Assembly (NCBI RefSeq): GCF_016411865.1
Contig: NZ_JAEKJA010000001.1
Coordinates: 248,001 to 312,000 of the forward strand
Source of the DNA: Acuticoccus mangrovi
GTDB lineage: Bacteria; Pseudomonadota; Alphaproteobacteria; Rhizobiales; Amorphaceae
Direction: 5' to 3'
Length of the DNA stretch: 64,000 nt
Shown piece after piece: positions 34,077 to 43,466 of this stretch; positions within the stretch are counted from its first letter, which is position 1; each line of letters starts with the position of its first letter. The notes under the pieces are model-generated. The model ran no database searches. It was not told the origin of the DNA and worked only from the letters and a program-made list of their open reading frames with translations. Position numbers and translations under genes: made by a program.

Positions 34077-36199
34077 GCTGTCTCCCTGGAGGTCTTGTCG
34101 TCGACGCGGCGGAACTCCACCCGGCTCAGGATGAGCTGCAGGAACGCCACGACGAGGATGAGGAGCACGATCAGGACCACGCTATAGGCGATCGCGCGCC
34201 CGTAGTTGGTGTTTTCCACCAGGCCGATGATGTAGGTCGTCGCCCAGTCGTAGCGCGGCGAGACCAGGAAGATGACCTGGGAGAGCGTGGTGACGGAGGC
34301 GACGAAGGCGTAGATGATCGCCGTCGCCACCGCCGGCTTGAGGAGCGGGAAGAGCACCCGCCGCAGCGTCATGCCCGGCCCCGCGCCCAGCGTGGTGGAG
34401 GCCTCGTCGAGCGAGGGGTCGAGCTGGGAGAACTGGGCAAGACCCACCCGCACGCCGATCGGCATGTTGCGCGAGATGAAGGCGATCACGAGGATGAAGG
34501 CCGTACCGGTGATCTCGATGGGCGGCGTGTTGAAGGCGAGCACGTAGGCGAGGCCGATCACGGTGCCGGGCATCGCAAAGCTCATCATCGCCGCGAACTC
34601 GAAGGTCCGCCGCCCCCTGAAGCGCCGCCGGGCGATGAGGTAGGCCATGAGGAGGCCGAGGGCGGCCGTCAACGGCGCGGCGAGGGTGGAGAGCATCAGC
34701 GTGGTGCCGAAGGAGTTCCACGCCCCGCCGGCCCAGACGAGCCCGTGGTCGCCGGCGATGACGTTGAAGGCGTCCACGTAGTTGGCGAGCGTCAGCGTGT
34801 AGTCGCGGCCCCATAGCGTGGCGAACGAGCCGAGAATGATGGTGCCGTAGACGGTGAGGATGAAGGCGCCCCAGAGGAGGGTGACGCCGACCACCGCCGC
34901 CTTGAGCGGTAGGGCGAGGCGGGCGGGTTGGCCGCCGTCGCCCTTGCCGGTGATCGTGACGAAGGAGGCGTTGCGCAGCCACAGCGTCTGCAACAGGAAG
35001 ACGCCGAGCGAGATCACGAGAAGGATCACCCCGAGCCCCGCCGCCTCGCCGAGGTCGGCCTGGGCGCCGACGATCTTGAAGTAGATGCCCGAGGCGAGGA
35101 CCTTGAAGCCGCCGCCGAGGATCAGCGGGTTGCCGAGGTCGGCGAGGCTTTCGATGAAGGTCAGCAGGAAGGCGTTGGCGAGCCCCGGCCGGATCAGCGG
35201 CAGCGTGACGGTGCGGAAGGTGCGCCAGCGCGAGGCGCGCAGCGTCGAGGCCGCCTCCTCGATGGACGGGCTGACCGAGACGAGCGTCGCGTGGATCACC
35301 ATGAAGGCGAGAGGCGTCAGCCCAAGCGTCTGTGCGAGCCACACGCCCTGCGGTCCGTAGATCCAGCGCGAGGGGCGGATCTCGAACGCGTCCCACAGGA
35401 AGAGGGTGACCGAGCCCGAGCGGCCGAAGAGCAGGATGAGGGCGAGGCCCACCACGAACGGCGGCGTGACGAGCGGCAGCAGCGTGATGAGGCGAGCGGG
35501 TGTGGAGAAAGGCGTGCGGATGCGCGTGATGAAGAGGGCGGCGGCGAGGCCGAGGAGGGTGGTGGCGAGCCCCACCGCCACGCCGAGGCCGATGGAGTTC
35601 CACACCATGCCGCAGCGCCGCCCGCCGGTGAGGCAGGACAGGCCCCACACGTCCTTGCCGAGGAGATGGTCGGCGAGGCCGCCGGCGACGGAGCCCGCGG
35701 CGTCGGGCCGCAGCACCTCCTGAAACACCTGGGCGAGCGGGAAGAGCACGAACACCGCGAGCACGGCGGAGGCGAAGACGAGAAGATGGGTGCCGAAGGG
35801 GTCGCCGTCCATCACGCCGCGACGGGCGAGCGCGTCGCCCATCAGGCCGAGAAAGGCGAAGAAGGCGAGGGTGGCGCCCCAGCCGATGGCCGGTTGATTG
35901 GCGAGCGAGAGCGGGAGCTCGGCATCGTAGGGCAGGCCCGAAAGGCCGCCGGAGGCGAGGATCCACCCCGCCGCCGCAAGGCTCACGAGGAGCGTGGCGA
36001 GAGCGCTCGCCCGCGTGTCGAGAACGACGAAGGCGAGGACGGCGATTGCCGCCAGCGCCACCGGCCACACGGCCGCAAGGCCCGACAGGGCGAGGCCCAG
36101 AAGGCCGCCGGAGACGAACCCGCCCGGGCCGTCGGCATACCAGGGCAGGAGGCTCGCCACGAGGATCGTGACGAGCCACAGGAAAGAGGGTCGCAACAC
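34073..36199 (-). CDS. ABC transporter permease, double-length (FbpB/AfuB-like)
   Basis: A 708-residue protein holding two permease units in one chain, the usual arrangement for the Fbp/Sfu/Afu class. It has four extra N-terminal hydrophobic segments (from MLRPSFLWLVTILVASLLPW), then two EAA loops: SIEEAASTLRASRWRTFRTV and LDEASTTLGAGPGMTLRRV. Around 16 membrane segments are visible. It is expressed between the binding protein (23 bases) and the ATPase (overlap). Confidence 0.92.
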   Translation of the reverse strand: MLRPSFLWLVTILVASLLPWYADGPGGFVSGGLLGLALSGLAAVWPVALAAIAVLAFVVLDTRASALATLLVSLAAAGWILASGGLSGLPYDAELPLSLANQPAIGWGATLAFFAFLGLMGDALARRGVMDGDPFGTHLLVFASAVLAVFVLFPLAQVFQEVLRPDAAGSVAGGLADHLLGKDVWGLSCLTGGRRCGMVWNSIGLGVAVGLATTLLGLAAALFITRIRTPFSTPARLITLLPLVTPPFVVGLALILLFGRSGSVTLFLWDAFEIRPSRWIYGPQGVWLAQTLGLTPLAFMVIHATLVSVSPSIEEAASTLRASRWRTFRTVTLPLIRPGLANAFLLTFIESLADLGNPLILGGGFKVLASGIYFKIVGAQADLGEAAGLGVILLVISLGVFLLQTLWLRNASFVTITGKGDGGQPARLALPLKAAVVGVTLLWGAFILTVYGTIILGSFATLWGRDYTLTLANYVDAFNVIAGDHGLVWAGGAWNSFGTTLMLSTLAAPLTAALGLLMAYLIARRRFRGRRTFEFAAMMSFAMPGTVIGLAYVLAFNTPPIEITGTAFILVIAFISRNMPIGVRVGLAQFSQLDPSLDEASTTLGAGPGMTLRRVLFPLLKPAVATAIIYAFVASVTTLSQVIFLVSPRYDWATTYIIGLVENTNYGRAIAYSVVLIVLLILVVAFLQLILSRVEFRRVDDKTSRETA

Positions 36200-36222
36200 G
36201 TCGCGCCTAAAGGGTCAGGAGG

Positions 36223-37245
36223 TCAGCGCTGCGAGCCGATCTCGTCGTCCCACCGCTTCAGGAGGTGAGAGCGCGTCTCCGCCGAGCCGTACTTGGCGAA
36301 GTCGTAGTCGATGAGCTTGGTGTCCTCGAGCTTCGGCGCCTCGGGCGGCGGGGCGACGGCCTTGTTCGCCTGGATCTGATAGGCACCGGCTTCGAGGGCG
36401 CGCGACTGCGCCTTCGCCGTCAGCGCCCAGTCGTAGAACTGCTTGGCGAGCTCGGGGTCGGGCGCGTTGGCGATGATGCTCATCGAGCCGATCTCGTAGC
36501 CGGTGCCGTCGGACGGGGCGACGGCCTTCACCGGGAAGCCGGCGGCGGCCTGCTGGATCACGTCGTGCAAAAAGGCAATGCCGATGCCGGTCTCGCCGAG
36601 CGCCGCGGCGCGGATGCCGGCGGTGCCGGACTGGGTGTACTCGGAGATGTTGTCGTCGATGCGCTTCAGGAACTCGAACGCCTCGTCCTCGCCGTAGAGC
36701 TGCACCAGCGTGGCGAGCGCGGTGTAGGCGGTGCCCGAGGTGTTGGGGTTGGCGACCTGGATCTCGCCTTCGTAGTCGGGGTTCTCGAGATCGGACCAGG
36801 CGAGCGGGGGCTTGAGGCCCATGCGGTCGAAGAACTCGGTATTGTAGCCCCAGCCGAGCACGCCGGAATAGATGCCGACGGTCTTGTGGTCGGCGGTCTC
36901 GTACTGCTCGATCGCCCAATCCTGGAGCTGGTCGATGTTCGGCGATTCGTAGGCTTCGGTCAGATCCTCGGACGCGGCCTGGATGTGAGCGTCGCCCGAG
37001 CCACCCCACCACACGTCCGCCTGCGGGTTCGACGCCTCGGCGCGGATCTGGGCGAGGGCGGCGCCGGTGTCCTTGCGCTGCATGGCGACGTCGACGCCGG
37101 TATCGGCGGTGAAGGCGGCGGCGGTCGCTTCGCACCAGGACTGCTGCACCGAGCAGTACATCACGAGCTCGTCGGCGCTCGCCGCACCGGCGAACGCCAC
37201 GAGGCCGACGGCGGTCAGCGCGGCACGGTTGAGACCCTTGGGCAT
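36223..37245 (-). CDS. ABC transporter substrate-binding protein (FbpA/AfuA-like)
   Basis: A 340-residue periplasmic binding protein with signal peptide ending near ASA-DELV. The first strand LVMYCSVQQSWCEATAAAFTA and NTSGTAYTALATLVQLYGED match the FbpA/AfuA group. The adjacent tyrosine pair that holds Fe3+ in FbpA is not visible near residue 200 or the C-terminus, whereas AfuA-type members bind hexose phosphates. The ATG at 37245 follows AGGAGG. Position opposite a sugar-acid dehydratase gene supports a sugar-type ligand. Confidence 0.85.
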   Translation of the reverse strand: MPKGLNRAALTAVGLVAFAGAASADELVMYCSVQQSWCEATAAAFTADTGVDVAMQRKDTGAALAQIRAEASNPQADVWWGGSGDAHIQAASEDLTEAYESPNIDQLQDWAIEQYETADHKTVGIYSGVLGWGYNTEFFDRMGLKPPLAWSDLENPDYEGEIQVANPNTSGTAYTALATLVQLYGEDEAFEFLKRIDDNISEYTQSGTAGIRAAALGETGIGIAFLHDVIQQAAAGFPVKAVAPSDGTGYEIGSMSIIANAPDPELAKQFYDWALTAKAQSRALEAGAYQIQANKAVAPPPEAPKLEDTKLIDYDFAKYGSAETRSHLLKRWDDEIGSQR

Positions 37246-37301
37246 CTTGTTCCTCCTCTCAGGCTTTGGCACCCGAACCGACGAAAGGTTGTTCCCTCTC
37301 G

Positions 37302-37340
37302 TCATCGTTATCATTATCGTTATCGAGATTGCCGCAATCT
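37302..37340. promoter_or_regulatory. Divergent control region with CGTTATC repeats and palindrome AGATTGCCGCAATCT
   Basis: Between the divergent starts at 37245 and 37369 lie CGTTATC repeats 12 bases apart (37306-37312, 37318-37324), part of CATCGTTATCA also found at 31807, and a separate palindrome AGATTG-ccg-CAATCT (37326-37340). The two element types suggest two regulators or one GntR site plus a promoter-proximal hairpin. Confidence 0.55.
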
Positions 37341-37368
37341 GCAACCCCCTTCCCACCGAGAGGATCCG

Positions 37369-38541
37369 ATGAGCGTCATCGAGAGCGTCGCCGTCACCGA
37401 GTTCGAGTATGTCGTGGAGGACCTCGCCCTCGACGACGGCGGCTTCAACATCGTCTGCGCCCCCGGGCAGCGCCACCGCATGACGCGTCACGCCATCGTG
37501 ATCCGCGACAGCGACGGGGTGAGCGGGGAATACGTGGTGGGATGGGGCGGCACGCCCGGCGCCATGGCGCAGGTCCATCAGCTCGCCCCCCAGCTCATCG
37601 GCCGCGATCCGCTGCACCGCGAGGCGATCTACGCCCACTTCCGCTACGGCCTGCGCCAGACCGACATGATGGGCATCGGCCTCATCGACATCTGCCTGTG
37701 GGATCTCGCCGGCAAGCGCTTCGGCGCGTCCGTCGCCACCCTTCTCGGCGGCGACAAGACCGCCGTGCCCGCCTATGCGAGCACCATCCACGGCGACCGC
37801 AACGGGCGCCTGTCGAGCTCCGAGGCCTATGTGGACTTCTGCGCCGAGTGCCAGTCGCTCGGCTACACGGGCTTCAAGGTGCACGGCTTTTCGGAGGGCG
37901 ACCCGGAGGAGGAGGCGACCACCGTGCGACTCCTCGGCAACCGCTTCGGCGGCGAGATGAAGCTGATGCTCGACCCCTCGTGCGATCTCAGGACCTTCTC
38001 GGCCGCCCTCACCGTGGGGCGGGCCTGCGACGAGGCGAACTTCATGTGGCTCGAAGACCCTTATCGCGACAACGGCGTCTCGCAGCACGGGGCGAACCGG
38101 CTGAAATCCTTCATCAAGACGCCGCTTCTGATGACCGAGCACGTGCGCGGGCTGGAGCAGAAGGCCGACTTCATCGTGGCGGGTGCCACCGACTATGTGC
38201 GCGCCGATCCCGAGTTCGACCTCGGCATCACCGGCACGATGCGCATCGCCCACCTCGCCGAATCCTTCGGCCTCGACGTGGAGCTGCACTCGCCGGGCCC
38301 CGCCCAGCGCCACGCGATGGCGGCGATCCGCAACACCAACTTCTACGAATCGACCCTCGTGGGGCCGGGCATGAAGAACGCCCTGCCACCCATCTACACC
38401 TGCGGCTATTCCGACGATCTCGATGCGATCTCGCCCGACGGCACCTTCCCCGTGCCGACCGGGCCGGGCCTCGGCGTGAGCTATGACTGGGAGCGCATCG
38501 CCCGCTCCAAGGTGTCGGAGCGTCACTTCGGCAAGGCTTGA
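37369..38541 (+). CDS. Enolase-superfamily dehydratase (second type, K-x-H motif)
   Basis: A 390-residue enzyme; ATG at 37369 behind GAGAGGA. The barrel residues are FKVHGF (Lys-x-His where mandelate racemase has Lys-x-Lys), metal ligands Asp in MLDPSCD, Glu in WLEDPYRD and Glu in LLMTEHV, and a His in ELHSPGPAQRH. This is a recognised but little-characterised variant; members usually dehydrate acid sugars. The gene is read away from the AfuA-like binding protein, so transporter and enzyme probably share a regulator and a substrate class. Confidence 0.87.
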   Translation: MSVIESVAVTEFEYVVEDLALDDGGFNIVCAPGQRHRMTRHAIVIRDSDGVSGEYVVGWGGTPGAMAQVHQLAPQLIGRDPLHREAIYAHFRYGLRQTDMMGIGLIDICLWDLAGKRFGASVATLLGGDKTAVPAYASTIHGDRNGRLSSSEAYVDFCAECQSLGYTGFKVHGFSEGDPEEEATTVRLLGNRFGGEMKLMLDPSCDLRTFSAALTVGRACDEANFMWLEDPYRDNGVSQHGANRLKSFIKTPLLMTEHVRGLEQKADFIVAGATDYVRADPEFDLGITGTMRIAHLAESFGLDVELHSPGPAQRHAMAAIRNTNFYESTLVGPGMKNALPPIYTCGYSDDLDAISPDGTFPVPTGPGLGVSYDWERIARSKVSERHFGKA

Positions 38542-38545
38542 GGCC

Positions 38546-39421
38546 CTACCAGCGGGGTGGGGTGAGGGTGGCGATGGCGGCGTGAGTGCCGCGGCGCGTC
38601 ACGCTGTCGGCGGCCGAGCGCATGGCCGCCGCGAGGGCGCGGCGAAGGTCCACCCCGAGCGCGATCCCGGCGGCGAGGGTGCCGGCGAAGGCGTCCCCCG
38701 CACCCGTGGTGTCGACCGGGTCGACGGTCGGGGCCGGCAGCACCGTGCAGCCGCCGGCTTCCCATAGGAGCGCGCCGCGGGCGCCGCGCGTCACCACCAG
38801 GCGCGCGACCCCCTTCGGCGGATGCCGTCCGTCGGCGACCGGCGCACCGAAGAGGGCCACCGCCTCGTCCTTGTTCGCGACCATCACGTCGGCGAGGCCG
38901 AGAAGCGGGCCGGGGTCGAGGGGAGGGGCGACGTTGAGGATGCTCACGAGGCCGCGCGCCCGGCCGCGGGCGAGGGCGGCACGGGTCGCCGCATCGGTGA
39001 GGCCCGGCTGCATCAGGAGGACGTCGCCCGCCTGCGTCCCGTCGACGGCGTGCGCCGCCTCCGCCTCGCTCACCGAATGGGCGCATTCGGTCGTGCTGAC
39101 GACGATGTTCTCGCCGCCGTCCTCCACCAGAATGATCGAGTGGTCGGTGGCGAGCGGTCGGGGCCACCAGCGGACGGTGAGCCCGTCGTGGCCGGCGAGG
39201 GCGGCGGCCAGCATCTCGGCCTCGCGATCCCGCCCCACCGGCGCATGGAACACCACGCGCGCGCCGGCCCGGGCGGCGGCGACGGCCTGATTGAGACCCT
39301 TGCCGCCGCAATCGCGATGCGGCCGGCCGGCGAGCCGCGTCTCACCGGACCGCGGCAGGCGGTCGACGCGATAGATGATGTCGACGGCCGCGTTTCCGAC
39401 GACGTGAACGCCCCGGCTCAT
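38546..39421 (-). CDS. PfkB/ribokinase-family carbohydrate kinase
   Basis: A 291-residue kinase with both PfkB signatures: GGKGLNQAVAAARAGARV (about 39-56) and DTTGAGDAFAGTLAAG, whose GAGD holds the catalytic Asp. The N-terminus GNAAVDIIYRVDRLP is ribokinase-like. Candidate substrates are ribose, 2-keto-3-deoxy acids or a related product of the dehydratase; the latter would complete the pathway. It is convergent with the dehydratase gene, four bases between stops. Confidence 0.9.
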   Translation of the reverse strand: MSRGVHVVGNAAVDIIYRVDRLPRSGETRLAGRPHRDCGGKGLNQAVAAARAGARVVFHAPVGRDREAEMLAAALAGHDGLTVRWWPRPLATDHSIILVEDGGENIVVSTTECAHSVSEAEAAHAVDGTQAGDVLLMQPGLTDAATRAALARGRARGLVSILNVAPPLDPGPLLGLADVMVANKDEAVALFGAPVADGRHPPKGVARLVVTRGARGALLWEAGGCTVLPAPTVDPVDTTGAGDAFAGTLAAGIALGVDLRRALAAAMRSAADSVTRRGTHAAIATLTPPRW

Positions 39422-39667
39422 CGGCGATTCCGCGGTGCGCGGATGAGAATCTGTCCGCGGCGGTCATGTTTTCGCACCCCGGTCACAGGCATTCAGAATG
39501 AAATCTTGTTCATGATTTGCCGCTTGCATCGACCGAAAAGGCCAGAGTTCCGCCACAATCGTCCACCTTGACTGTCTTCGGGGACCGCAGCCAGGGAAAA
39601 ACGGCATTTTACAAGGCCTTTACATATCCCTTGCTTCAACACGCACAGTGTGGGGACGACAGGAGCC

Positions 39668-42400
39668 ATGATCGACGTCAGTTTCACCGATATCAACAAT
39701 TGGGGCGCGGGATTCCAAGGCGAATTCAAGCTTTCGAACAGCGGGTCGGCCGTGTCCGGCTGGTTGCTGTCCTTTACCGCGAATTTCGAGATTTCTCAGA
39801 TCTGGGGCGCACGCATCGTGTCCCATGTGGGCGACACCTACGTGGTGGAGAATCTGTCCTGGAACGCGACGATCGGCAGCGGGTCGGAGATCTCCTTCGG
39901 CTTCATCGGCCGCGCCGACGGGGCGACGCCCGCGGTCGATGAGATCGCCGTCAACGACGAGCCCGTCGATGATGTCCCGGACCTGCCGGTCCTCACCGTC
40001 GACGACGTGGTGGTCGCCGAGGATGGCGGGAGCGCCACCCTCACGGTACGGCTCGACGAGGCGGCCGACGGCCCTGTCAGCGCCGACTACCGGACCGTGA
40101 CCGGGACCGCCGGCGCCGCCGACTTCACCGGCACGAGCGGCACGCTGACCTTCGCCGCCGGCGAGACCACCGCCGAGATCGTGGTGGCGATCACCGACGA
40201 CGGCGAGATCGAGGCCGACGAAGGCTTCACCCTCGTTTTCGAGAATGCCGACGGGGCGGAGATCGGCGACGGCGAGGCGACGGTGACGATCGTGAGCGAG
40301 GACGTCGCCCCGCCGCCGTCGATCACCATCGAGGCGTCGCAGGCGGTCGCCGAGGGCGACGTCGAGACCGGCGCCGCGGCCGGCTGGTTCTCGACGTCCG
40401 GATCGGACATCGTCGATGCGAACGGCGACGTCGTGCGTCTCACCGGCGTCAACTGGTTCGGGGCGGAGACCACGCGCATGGCGCCGGACGGTCTCCACAC
40501 CCGCAACTGGCAGGACATGATGGATCAGATGGCCGATCTCGGCTTCAACACCATCCGTCTGCCGTTCTCCAACGACGCGCTGCGCGACGGGGCCACGCCG
40601 TCGGGGATCAACTACGCGCTGAACCCCGACCTCGCGGGGCTCTCGCCGATCGAGATCATCGACAAGATCGTCGACTATGCCGGCGAGATCGGCATGCGCA
40701 TCATCCTCGACAATCACCGCAACGCCGCCGGCGACGGGGCGTCGAGCAACGGCCTGTGGTACGGCGAGGGCTACTCCCAGGACGACTGGATCGCCGATTG
40801 GCAGATGCTGGCGGAGCGCTACGCGGACGATCCGACCGTCGTCGGCCTCGACCTCTCCAACGAGCCGCATTCGGCGACGTGGGGCGACGGCAATCTCGCC
40901 ACCGACTGGCGGCTCGGCGCCGAGGCGGCGATCGAGGCGATCCACGCCGTCAACCCCGAGGTGCTGGTGCTCGTGGAAGGCATCGGCGGCGACTATTGGT
41001 GGGGCGGCAACCTTAAGGGCGTCGCCAGCGCCCCGATCCGGCTCGACGCGACCGACAAGCTCGTCTACTCGCCCCACGCCTACCCGAACTCGATCTACAG
41101 TCAGCCTTGGTTCTCCGATCCCGACTTTCCCGACAACCTGACCGACAAATGGGACGAGAACTGGGGCTATATCGCCAAGGAGGGCATCGCTCCCGTGCTC
41201 CTCGGCGAGTTCGGCTCGCGCCTCGAGGACGCGAAGGACGTCGCCTGGTTCGACGAGATGGTGCCCTATCTGGAGGAGAACGGGCTCTCCTTCACCTACT
41301 GGTCGTGGAACCCCAATTCCGGCGACACCGGGGGCATCCTCGCCGACGACTGGACCACCGTGGTCGAGGCCAAGATGGATCTCCTCGAGGCCGCCCTCGG
41401 CGACGCGTTGCCGACGGATGGCGGCACCGTCGACACCACCACGGTGGCGATCGCGGTCAGCCTCTCGGAGGCGGCGAGCCACAGCGTGAGCGTCGACTAC
41501 GCGACGGTGGACGGCACGGCGATCGCCGGCGTGGACTACGAAGCGACGAGCGGCACGGTCACCTTCGATCCCGGCGAGACGACGGTGATCATCGAGGTCG
41601 ACGTCCTGCGCGACGGCGTCGCCGAGGACGATCGCAGCTTCGACGTGGTGCTGTCCGACCCGGACGGGGGCGAGCTCGACGGCGCCCGCACCACGATCAC
41701 GATCCTCGACGACGACGAGGAAGGTGGCGGCGAGGAGACGCCCGACGCCGTCCCCGTCGTTTCCATCGCCGGCCTCGAGGTGGAGGAGGGTGACGGCACG
41801 GCCTATGTCCGCCTCACGCTCGACGGCGCGGCGAGCGAGGACGTCGCCGTGACGGTCGCCGCGAGCGGCGGCAGCGCCGATGGTGACGACTTCGACATCG
41901 GCAGCGGGGCGGTGCTCTTCGCCGCCGGCGAGACCGAGGCGTTCCTCGCCGTGAACCTCGTCGACGACGACGAGGTGGAGGGCACGGAGACGGCGACGCT
42001 CCGCCTCACCGGGGCCGACGGGGCGACGATCGGCGACGACCGCGCGACGCTGACGATCCTCGACAACGACGAGGCGGCGCCGCCCGAGGAAGGCGACGCC
42101 AACGGCGACGGCGTCTATTCGGTGATCAGCGTGCGCGACAGCTGGAGCAGCGGCTTCGTCGCCGACGGCACGGTGTTCAACGAGAGCGGCGCCGGTATCG
42201 ACGGCTGGACGGTCAGCTTCGCCCTCGACGGAGAGATCGTGAACATCTGGAACGCCGCGATCGTCTCCCACACCGGCGACACCTACGTGATCGGCAGCCT
42301 CGGATATAACGACAGCGTCGCAAGCGGCGGCTCCACCGGGTGGGGCTTCCAGGCGCAGGGCCTCTCCGATTCGATCACGGTCGGCGACGTCATCCTGTGA
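39668..42400 (+). CDS. Multidomain GH5 cellulase: CBM2 - Calx-beta - [GH5 inserted in Calx-beta] - Calx-beta - CBM2
   Basis: A 910-residue secreted glycoside hydrolase (ATG at 39668; a GTG at 39650 is the alternative). Order: a CBM2-like cellulose-binding module (1-97), Calx-beta domain (107-213), GH5 catalytic domain (236-585) with acid/base Glu399 in LDLSNEPH and nucleophile Glu514 in LLGEFG, Calx-beta (696-801) and a second CBM2-like module (817-910). A second Calx-beta domain is split: it starts SITIEASQAVAEGD (218-231), stops, and resumes at about 590 after the GH5 domain. No signal peptide is visible and the acidic Asp-rich domains suggest type I secretion. It should cut beta-1,4-glucans outside the cell. 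Confidence 0.88.
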   Translation: MIDVSFTDINNWGAGFQGEFKLSNSGSAVSGWLLSFTANFEISQIWGARIVSHVGDTYVVENLSWNATIGSGSEISFGFIGRADGATPAVDEIAVNDEPVDDVPDLPVLTVDDVVVAEDGGSATLTVRLDEAADGPVSADYRTVTGTAGAADFTGTSGTLTFAAGETTAEIVVAITDDGEIEADEGFTLVFENADGAEIGDGEATVTIVSEDVAPPPSITIEASQAVAEGDVETGAAAGWFSTSGSDIVDANGDVVRLTGVNWFGAETTRMAPDGLHTRNWQDMMDQMADLGFNTIRLPFSNDALRDGATPSGINYALNPDLAGLSPIEIIDKIVDYAGEIGMRIILDNHRNAAGDGASSNGLWYGEGYSQDDWIADWQMLAERYADDPTVVGLDLSNEPHSATWGDGNLATDWRLGAEAAIEAIHAVNPEVLVLVEGIGGDYWWGGNLKGVASAPIRLDATDKLVYSPHAYPNSIYSQPWFSDPDFPDNLTDKWDENWGYIAKEGIAPVLLGEFGSRLEDAKDVAWFDEMVPYLEENGLSFTYWSWNPNSGDTGGILADDWTTVVEAKMDLLEAALGDALPTDGGTVDTTTVAIAVSLSEAASHSVSVDYATVDGTAIAGVDYEATSGTVTFDPGETTVIIEVDVLRDGVAEDDRSFDVVLSDPDGGELDGARTTITILDDDEEGGGEETPDAVPVVSIAGLEVEEGDGTAYVRLTLDGAASEDVAVTVAASGGSADGDDFDIGSGAVLFAAGETEAFLAVNLVDDDEVEGTETATLRLTGADGATIGDDRATLTILDNDEAAPPEEGDANGDGVYSVISVRDSWSSGFVADGTVFNESGAGIDGWTVSFALDGEIVNIWNAAIVSHTGDTYVIGSLGYNDSVASGGSTGWGFQAQGLSDSITVGDVIL

Positions 42401-43316
42401 CGGGGCGGGCGGCGGCGCCTTCGGGGATGCCGCCGCCCGTCGCGCGGGCGAGGTCGCTCCGCGGCGGCGCGCCGAAGAGGCGCGAGTAGTCGCGGCTGAA
42501 GTGGGTGGGGCTCTCGTAGCCCACGGCGAAGGCGCTGCTCGCGACGCCGTGGGTGCCCGCCATCAGGAGCCGCCGCGCCTCGATGAGGCGCAGCCGCTTC
42601 TGATACTGCAGCGGACTGGTGCCGGTGACGCCGCGGAAGTGGTTGTGGAAGGCCGACGCGCTCATCCCCGCCTGCGCGGCGAGCTCGCCGATCGACAGGC
42701 GGCGGGCGATGTCGGTGCGGATCGTCGCGATGGTGCGCACGATGCGCGTCGCGTGGCTGTCGGCCCGGGTGAGGTCGCGCAGCATGCCGCCATGGCCGGC
42801 GGCGAGGAGCCAATAGTGGATCTCGCGAACCGCGAGGGGGGCGAGGACGGGAGCGGCCTCCGGCGTTTCGGTAAGGGCGAAGAGGCGGCTCATGGCGGCG
42901 ACGGCGCCCGCGTCCGCGGTGTCGGCGGCGACGGAGGCGCCCCCTTCGGCCGCCCCGCCGATGCCGGTTTCGGCGGCGAGGTCGCGGATGATCCCCATGT
43001 CCACGCGCAGCGCGACGGCGAGATAGGGGCGGGCAAGGCTCGCCTCCGTGACGCGCGAGATCGCCGGCAGATCCACGCTGACGATCAGCGACTGGCCGGT
43101 GCCGAAGCGCACGGGCCCATCCTCCAGCACGAGCTCTTTGGCGCCTTGGAGAACTAGGCAGAACACGGGGTGGTAGAGGGTGGCCGCGATGTCGCGCGCC
43201 TCGGTGGCCCGCATCACCGTGAGACCGGCGATCGACGTTGCAAAGGGCTGCGCGCCGGCGATCCCGTGGGCCTCGGCGAAGGCGGCAACTCTCTCGGTGA
43301 ACGTCGCAAGCGTCAT
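42390..43316 (-). CDS. AraC-family regulator (AraC_N type)
   Basis: A 308-residue regulator; the ATG at 43316 follows GGAGAGG closely and is preferred to 43328. The N-terminal part (PVFCLVLQGAKELVLEDG, GTGQSLIVSVDLP) is the AraC_N cupin-like sensor of the YqhC type; two helix-turn-helix motifs lie near residues 195-295 (SIGELAAQAGMSASAFHNHFR, VASSAFAVGYESPTHFSRDY). YqhC-type proteins activate the neighbouring aldehyde or ketone reductase; the divergent SDR is the natural target. The stops of this gene and the cellulase overlap by 11 bases. Confidence 0.88.
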   Translation of the reverse strand: MTLATFTERVAAFAEAHGIAGAQPFATSIAGLTVMRATEARDIAATLYHPVFCLVLQGAKELVLEDGPVRFGTGQSLIVSVDLPAISRVTEASLARPYLAVALRVDMGIIRDLAAETGIGGAAEGGASVAADTADAGAVAAMSRLFALTETPEAAPVLAPLAVREIHYWLLAAGHGGMLRDLTRADSHATRIVRTIATIRTDIARRLSIGELAAQAGMSASAFHNHFRGVTGTSPLQYQKRLRLIEARRLLMAGTHGVASSAFAVGYESPTHFSRDYSRLFGAPPRSDLARATGGGIPEGAAARPVTG

Positions 43317-43466
43317 GGTCCTCTCCATCGACTGCCTGGAACGTGGGTGGTGGAGGGGGGACGATCAATCCTTCTGGAGGATCGGGCAGGTCCTTGCGAC
43401 GATGCGGCAGGCGAAGACGCCCGCCGTGCCCCACATCGATGTCATCCGACCGAGGAGATATCGACC

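Noticed and set aside
37245-38526. N-terminal extension of the AfuA-like frame across the dehydratase gene
   Set aside because: The extension is antisense to 37369-38541; a clear signal peptide and ribosome site start at 37245.
39620-42271. 883-residue minus-strand frame opposite the cellulase
   Set aside because: It has no domain motifs and mirrors the Asp/Gly-rich repeats of the real gene.
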